A stretch of DNA of 17,598 nucleotides, taken from contig DASUCM010000065.1 in assembly GCA_036276035.1 (NCBI GenBank), positions 1 to 17,598 of the forward strand, read 5' to 3'. The stretch is from JACDAF01 sp036276035. Lineage in GTDB: Bacteria; Chloroflexota; Limnocylindria; P2-11E. The notes under the pieces were generated by a model. The model did no database searches. It was not told the origin of the DNA and saw only the letters and a program-made list of their open reading frames with translations. Both the position numbers and the translations under genes were made by a program. Shown one piece after another: positions 13,257 to 17,598 of this stretch (positions are counted from its first letter, which is position 1; every line of letters begins with the position of its first letter).

Positions 13257-15395
13257 CTACGAGCCCGTCGCGACCGCTCCCCCGAGCCCAGCGCCGACAT
13301 AATGGCCCGTCCTCTCGCGGAATTCACCGACCGTCTCGCCTGAGCTCCGCACCAGGCGCGCGAAGTCGGCACGGGCGAGCGTCGCGAGGACGAGGTCCGA
13401 GACGGCCGTCACGGTCGCCGTCCGGGCCCCGCCGAAGAGGAGCGCGAGCTCCCCGAAGCCGTCGCCGGGCCCGAGCGTCCGCACCTCGGTCCCGTCCGGC
13501 AGGCGCACAGCCGCCGTCCCCTCGCGGATCAGGTAGTAGCGGTCGCCGGGGTCGCCCGCGCGGAAGACGTCCGTGCCCGCCGGGACGCGCCTCGTCTGCA
13601 GGCGCGCCGCGATCCGGTCGAGCTCCTGGCTCGCCAGGCCTTTGAAGAAGGGCAGGGCCGCCAGCCGGGCCCGCTCCTCCCGGGAGGCGCGGATGCGCGC
13701 GCCGACCTCGAAGCGATCCTTCACCCAGCGCTCGAAGTGGCCGCGGTCGAGCGACCAGAGGACGGTCGGTTCGAGCGCGCGCACCGTTGCCGTGCGCGTC
13801 GTCTTGTCGAGGAGGGCGAGCTCGCCGAAGCCCTCGCCCGGGATGATCCGCCCGAACTGCTCCCCCTCGGGGCCGATCGCCTCGAGGACGCCCGAGCGCA
13901 CGAGGTAGAAGCGGTCGGCCGGCTCGCCGTAGGTAACGACCGTGTCGCCCTGCTCGACACGGTCGACGCGCAGGTGATCGGCGATCGCGGCGAGCGCCGG
14001 ACGCGGGAGCCCGTGCAGGAAGCGGATGCGCGCGAGGAGCTGGATGCGCTCCTCCATCTCGCGCTCCGCGGCGCGCTGCTGCCGCGCGGCGTACAGGCGC
14101 GCGCTCGTACGCGCGATGCCGAGCAGCCGCGCGATCACCGCGACGAGGAGCGGTCCGACGAAGACGACGAGGATCGCGCCGAGCGCAAGGTAGCCGACGA
14201 GCCCGAGCCCGAGGAGCTCGCGTGCGGCGACGGCGACCCGGGTCTGCCAGAGCCAGACGGCGAAGCCGAGCATGAGGAGCGACGTCACGATCGCGCCGAG
14301 GCCGAACGCCACGAGCCCGACCTCGCGCGGCGTCCAGGGCTGGCGGCGCCGCAGCTTGCGGATCGCGGTGCCCCGCACGAACGCGAGGGAGCGCTGGCGG
14401 AGCATCGGCGCGTCGAGCGCGTCGACGAGGATGTGGTAGCCGTCGAGGTCGAGGATCGGCAGCAGGTTCAGCACGAACTGGAAGACGAAGAGGCTCGCCG
14501 CGCGGAACGCGATCGCGCCCGCGAGCGACTCGCCGCCGAACGCGGTGATGAACGCGCATGCAGCACCGACGAGCAGCCCGCCGATCGGGCCGGCGAGCGA
14601 CACGACGATGCGCTGCCCCCGCGTCGCCATCGCCATGTCCGTCGAGTCGACGTAGACGCACGGGAAGAGGTAGTACACGGCGAAGCCGAGGCGGCGGACG
14701 CGGCGACCGTAGTGGCGGATCGCGAGCGCGTGCCCCGCCTCGTGCACGGAGATCGAGAGGACCTGCAGGACGGTGAGGAGCAGGATGCCCAGCACGTACG
14801 AGCCCTGGAACGTGACGAGGTCGTGCCGCGGCGCGCGCGTTTCCATGATCCAGAGCCAGAGGCCGGCCAGGCTGAAGGCGATCGCGAGCGCCGCGCCGAT
14901 CCGCGTGAAGAAGAGCCAGCCGATCGTGCGATAGAGGACGTCGACCGGCTTCTCGGCGTTCGACCAGCGCGCGATGTCCCAGACGATGAGGCGCTGGAGC
15001 CAGGTCTGGACCCGGATGAGCGGATCGCGGCGCGCGCGGCGCGCGAAGAGCTTCTGGTACACGGCCGGCGGCTCCTCGCCGAAGAAGCCGTTCGCGCGGA
15101 GCGCCGCGGTCAGCCGCGCGAGGCGGTCGAGCGCGAAGTTCCCGGTGCGCTGGAGGTGCTCGACGATGACGTCCTCGATCGTGCGGGTGCCGTCCATGTG
15201 CTCGATGAGCTCCATGTCGGCCGCCTCGAGGCGGAGGTACGTGCCGGCGCCCTTGTCGCCGTGAGGGTTCTTCAGGACGGTGTACTGCGTGCCGTCGCGC
15301 GAGCGGAGGTCGGCGCGCTCGTAGTCGGGGATGAGGCGCGGCACGAACGAGGCGTAGTCCAGCCGGTCGCGTAACGAGGCCCAGACGCCTTCCAC
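13257..15395 (-). CDS. PqqD-like / M50 metalloprotease / twin cyclic-nucleotide-binding fusion membrane protein
   Basis: A 712-residue multidomain protein. Residues 35-108 (LKNPHGDKGAGTYLRLEAAD, then MELIEHMDGTRTIEDVIVEH) look like a PqqD-type winged helix, the fold used as RiPP recognition element. A membrane core with about six helices (158-425) holds the M50 zinc site HEAGH (218-222) and the second motif LLPILDLDGYH (311-321), as in 'putative peptide zinc metalloprotease' proteins. Two cyclic-nucleotide-binding domains follow (about 458-560 and 575-680); both keep the Glu and Arg of the phosphate cassette (FGELALLDKTTRTATV, 523-538; FGELALLFGGARTATV, 647-662). GTG 15395 is the only conventional start, three codons after an in-frame stop, without a Shine-Dalgarno site. 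It heads a minus-strand run with the Cys/His protein and the two leader-bearing proteins. Likely role: intramembrane or membrane-side cleavage of a leader-bearing substrate, gated by cAMP or cGMP (inference). Confidence 0.9.
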   Translation of the reverse strand: MEGVWASLRDRLDYASFVPRLIPDYERADLRSRDGTQYTVLKNPHGDKGAGTYLRLEAADMELIEHMDGTRTIEDVIVEHLQRTGNFALDRLARLTAALRANGFFGEEPPAVYQKLFARRARRDPLIRVQTWLQRLIVWDIARWSNAEKPVDVLYRTIGWLFFTRIGAALAIAFSLAGLWLWIMETRAPRHDLVTFQGSYVLGILLLTVLQVLSISVHEAGHALAIRHYGRRVRRLGFAVYYLFPCVYVDSTDMAMATRGQRIVVSLAGPIGGLLVGAACAFITAFGGESLAGAIAFRAASLFVFQFVLNLLPILDLDGYHILVDALDAPMLRQRSLAFVRGTAIRKLRRRQPWTPREVGLVAFGLGAIVTSLLMLGFAVWLWQTRVAVAARELLGLGLVGYLALGAILVVFVGPLLVAVIARLLGIARTSARLYAARQQRAAEREMEERIQLLARIRFLHGLPRPALAAIADHLRVDRVEQGDTVVTYGEPADRFYLVRSGVLEAIGPEGEQFGRIIPGEGFGELALLDKTTRTATVRALEPTVLWSLDRGHFERWVKDRFEVGARIRASREERARLAALPFFKGLASQELDRIAARLQTRRVPAGTDVFRAGDPGDRYYLIREGTAAVRLPDGTEVRTLGPGDGFGELALLFGGARTATVTAVSDLVLATLARADFARLVRSSGETVGEFRERTGHYVGAGLGGAVATGS

Positions 15396-15403
15396 CAGCG
15401 CCT

Positions 15404-15409
15404 ACGGTA
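15404..15409 (-). promoter_or_regulatory. Candidate -10 element for the M50 fusion gene
   Basis: TACCGT on the minus strand fits TANNNT and ends eight bases before GTG 15395, which has no Shine-Dalgarno sequence. Weak by sequence alone. Confidence 0.25.
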
Positions 15410-15501
15410 CGTCGCTTCCGAGATCGAGTGCCGCGAGGACAAGCTCCGGACTGTGAGCGATGGCAAGACCAGTGAGGCTCCACAGCCAGGCTTGGTGCGC
15501 C

Positions 15502-15507
15502 GATACT
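15502..15507 (+). promoter_or_regulatory. Candidate -10 element for the multi-GAF gene
   Basis: GATACT (close to TATACT) ends seven bases before GTG 15515, consistent with a leaderless transcript. No -35 was recognised. It lies in the 119-base divergent region shared with the M50 fusion gene. Confidence 0.35.
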
Positions 15508-15514
15508 CGGGGGC

Positions 15515-17598
15515 GTGAGGGAGACCGAAAAGGGCACTCGGGAGCAGCTCGGCGCGCTGCGCCGCGAGAACGCGCGGCTGGTGCAGGAGAACATGCGCCT
15601 CCTCAACGAGACGAAGGCGGCGCTGGAGCGGCAGAGCGCCGTGAGCGATGTCTTGGGATCCATCAGCCAGAGCCCGGGGGACATCGTTCCGGTCCTCGAC
15701 ATGGTCATGCGGCGGGCCATGAAGTTGTGCGAGGCGGACGACGTACTCGTCCTTGGCGTCGAAGGTGAGGCGGTCCGACCGCTGGGTCATGTTGGCCCTG
15801 TGCCGACCGGCGCACCGAGCGCGATGCGGCTTGCGGATACGCCTCCCGCCGCTGCACGCGCGGTGCGCGAGTGCGGGACGATCCACATTCCTGACCTGCT
15901 CGAGTACCCGGAAGATGAGTACGCCGTCGGCAAGAAGTTCGCGGCCGCGAGCGGGGTGCGCACAGCGTTGGCCGTGCCACTGCTCCGGAAGGGCGCTGCG
16001 ATCGGCGTGATCATCCTTCGGCGACAGGAAGTTCGTCCATTCGCCGATGAGCAGATCGCGTTGCTGGAGACGTTCGCTGATCAGGCCGCGATCGCGATCG
16101 AGAACGTGCGCCTCTTCAACGAGACGAAGGAAGCGCTCGAACAGCAGACCGCGATCTCGGAAGTCCTGTCGGTCATCAGCACGTCGACGGACGATCCACA
16201 GCCTGTCCTCGACGTGGTCGTCGCGCGGGCGAAGGTGCTATGCGGGGCGCGGCGCGCTGGGCTGTTCCTTCTCGAGGCCGACCGCAGGCTGCATGTCGCC
16301 GCGCAGTCGGACGCGGATCCTGCCGCGATCGCCCACTACCGCGCAACGCCGCTCGAGCCAACGCGTTCACGCCTGTCCGGCCGCGCCGTCGTGGAACGGA
16401 GGACGGTCCACATCCCCGATCACACGGCGGATCCGGAACTCGAACCGTCTCCGGCGGTCGTTCCGTTCGCGACCCCGAATAGCGGGCTCGGCGTTCCGCT
16501 TATGCGTGAAGGCCGCGTTCTCGGGGCAGTGGTGCTGTGGCGTCCGTATGAGCCGTACCGGCCTGAGGAGATCCGGCTGGTCGAGACGTTCGCAGCCCAG
16601 GCCGTCATCGCGATGGAGAACGTGCGCCTCTTCAACGAGACGAGAGAGGCACTCGAGCGGCAGACGGCGACAAGCGAGGTGCTCCAGTCCATCAGCCGCT
16701 CTGCGTTCGACCTCCAGGCGGTCCTCGATACGGTCGTCGAGCGCGCGGCGCAGCTCTGCGGGGCCGAGCAGGCGTGGATGCGCCGCATCGAGGGGGATGC
16801 GTTCCGCTTTGCCGCGTACTACGGATCCTCGGACGAGCTCCGCGCGATGTTCGAGGAGCTGCGGCGGGACGGTACGACCGCCAGGATCGACCACACCGGA
16901 CTGGGCGGCCGCGCGATCATCGAGAAGCAGCCGGTCCACGTGCACGACATCGCGTCGGACGAAGCGCTGCGCGACGCGTCGCTCGCGAAGCGCGGCGGTG
17001 GGCGCACTGCTCTGGCGGTGCCGATGCTCCGCGACGGCGAGCCGATCGGCGCCATGGTCGTCGCGCGCAACCGCGTCGCCCCGTTCAACGACCGAGAGAT
17101 CCGGCTCGTCGAGACGTTCGCTCGCCAGGCCGTCATCGCGATCGAGAACGTGCGCCTCTTCAACGAGACGAAGGAGGCACTGGAGCAGCAGACGGCGGTG
17201 AGCGAGGTCCTCGCGTCGATCGGGCGCTCCGCCTTCGACCTGCCGACGCTGCTCGGAACGGTCGTCGAGCGCGCGGCCCGGCTCTGCCACGCGCCGCACG
17301 GGATCATCTACCGCCTTGAAGGCGGGGTACTCCGGATCGTCGCCGCGTTCCAGATCCCGGACGAACTCCGAGAGCTGAACGAGAGGTTCCCTTTGACGCC
17401 CGGCGATCGCGCATCGCTCACCGGGCGCGTGACGGCGGAGCGCCGGCCCATACGCATCGACGACGCCCTGGAGGATCCCGAGTACCGGCTGCGGGAGCAC
17501 CAGCGGGTCGGCAACCTGCGGTCGATGCTGGGTGTCCCCCTGCTGCGCGAGGACGAGGTCATCGGGGCAATGTCCTTATGGCGACCTGAGCCGGTGCC
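15515..17598 (+). CDS. Multi-GAF sensor protein, C-terminus beyond window
   Basis: The frame is open from GTG 15515 to the right edge (694 codons) without a stop. A short coiled-coil start (ENARLVQENMRLLNETKAALERQ) is followed by four GAF domains at about 48-195, 222-367, 394-543 and 570 onward (the last incomplete). Each ends with GVPLLR or AVPLLR...IGAM-type strands and an ETFA-x-QA-x-IAIENVRLFNETKEALEQQ linker helix. Linker copies begin at residues 25, 196, 368 and 544, so the unit is 171-176 residues. No signal peptide or membrane segment is seen, so it should be cytoplasmic. Proteins of this style usually end in a histidine kinase, a nucleotide cyclase or a phosphatase; the output domain is not in the window. 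No cysteine or histidine pattern for a bilin or heme is obvious, so the ligands are unknown. It diverges from the cyclic-nucleotide-binding protease gene. Confidence 0.9.
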   Translation, partial: MRETEKGTREQLGALRRENARLVQENMRLLNETKAALERQSAVSDVLGSISQSPGDIVPVLDMVMRRAMKLCEADDVLVLGVEGEAVRPLGHVGPVPTGAPSAMRLADTPPAAARAVRECGTIHIPDLLEYPEDEYAVGKKFAAASGVRTALAVPLLRKGAAIGVIILRRQEVRPFADEQIALLETFADQAAIAIENVRLFNETKEALEQQTAISEVLSVISTSTDDPQPVLDVVVARAKVLCGARRAGLFLLEADRRLHVAAQSDADPAAIAHYRATPLEPTRSRLSGRAVVERRTVHIPDHTADPELEPSPAVVPFATPNSGLGVPLMREGRVLGAVVLWRPYEPYRPEEIRLVETFAAQAVIAMENVRLFNETREALERQTATSEVLQSISRSAFDLQAVLDTVVERAAQLCGAEQAWMRRIEGDAFRFAAYYGSSDELRAMFEELRRDGTTARIDHTGLGGRAIIEKQPVHVHDIASDEALRDASLAKRGGGRTALAVPMLRDGEPIGAMVVARNRVAPFNDREIRLVETFARQAVIAIENVRLFNETKEALEQQTAVSEVLASIGRSAFDLPTLLGTVVERAARLCHAPHGIIYRLEGGVLRIVAAFQIPDELRELNERFPLTPGDRASLTGRVTAERRPIRIDDALEDPEYRLREHQRVGNLRSMLGVPLLREDEVIGAMSLWRPEPV
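15587..17211 (+). repeat. Four dispersed copies of the GAF linker-coding sequence
   Basis: The GAGAACGTGCGCCTCTTCAA stretch and the codons after it recur at 16100, 16616 and 17144, with a diverged copy at 15587. Spacings are 513, 516 and 528 bases. The near-identity of the linker DNA compared with the divergent GAF bodies marks unit-wise duplication or gene conversion. Confidence 0.8.

Noticed and set aside
13324..15720. A 798-codon minus-strand open frame and a 545-codon plus-strand frame over the M50 fusion gene
   Set aside because: Both are shadows: the M50 frame alone carries HEAGH, membrane helices and two cyclic-nucleotide cassettes.

Overview
The window is a GC-rich bacterial chromosome segment with tightly packed genes and strongly GC-biased third codon positions. 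Three things point to a high-GC, F420-using bacterium, most likely a Chloroflexota (Limnocylindria-like) or deep actinobacterial lineage: two F420-type luciferase-like oxidoreductases, GAF arrays with repeated 'ENVRLFNETKEALE' linkers, and several genes that lack a Shine-Dalgarno site but carry a -10-like TANNNT just before the start codon. This assignment is inference from gene style; no rRNA or marker gene is present. No intergenic gap exceeds about 210 bases, and no tRNA, rRNA, CRISPR, IS element or phage gene was seen.

Region 1 (1-8207) is mainly catabolic. A minus-strand operon runs glyoxalase/VOC protein, dihydropyrimidinase, DinB-like protein and MsrA with overlapping or nearly overlapping junctions, followed by a class III aminotransferase cut by the left edge. 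A second minus-strand pair encodes a beta-ureidopropionase-type amidohydrolase and an aldehyde dehydrogenase. Together these supply most steps of reductive pyrimidine (or hydantoin) breakdown: ring opening, N-carbamoyl hydrolysis, beta-alanine transamination and semialdehyde oxidation. The dihydropyrimidine dehydrogenase is not in the window. Between the two groups, on the plus strand, lie two small membrane proteins and a double-GNAT acetyltransferase.

Region 2 (8208-10916) is plus strand: two overlapping LLM-class F420-dependent oxidoreductase genes, then a Crp/Fnr-family regulator, closed by a hairpin that probably serves both converging transcripts.

Region 3 (10943-15395, minus strand) is the most unusual part. 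A membrane protein fuses a PqqD-like (RiPP-recognition-like) N-terminus to an M50 zinc metalloprotease and two cyclic-nucleotide-binding domains. It is followed by a 71-residue Cys/His protein and by two paralogous proteins that share an almost identical ~70-residue leader-like N-terminus, but then diverge into acidic, cysteine-free, repeat-rich tails (ITADE motifs, and a 15-residue tandem repeat in one). Each paralogue has its own upstream region with a shared sequence element, and each is followed by a hairpin. The layout fits an undescribed leader/protease (RiPP-like or processed-protein) system that may be controlled by a cyclic nucleotide.

Region 4 (15515-17598, plus strand) is a long multi-GAF sensor protein, divergent from the protease gene and cut by the right edge. 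Its output domain is not visible. If it were a nucleotide cyclase, it would link naturally to the three cyclic-nucleotide-binding domains encoded nearby.
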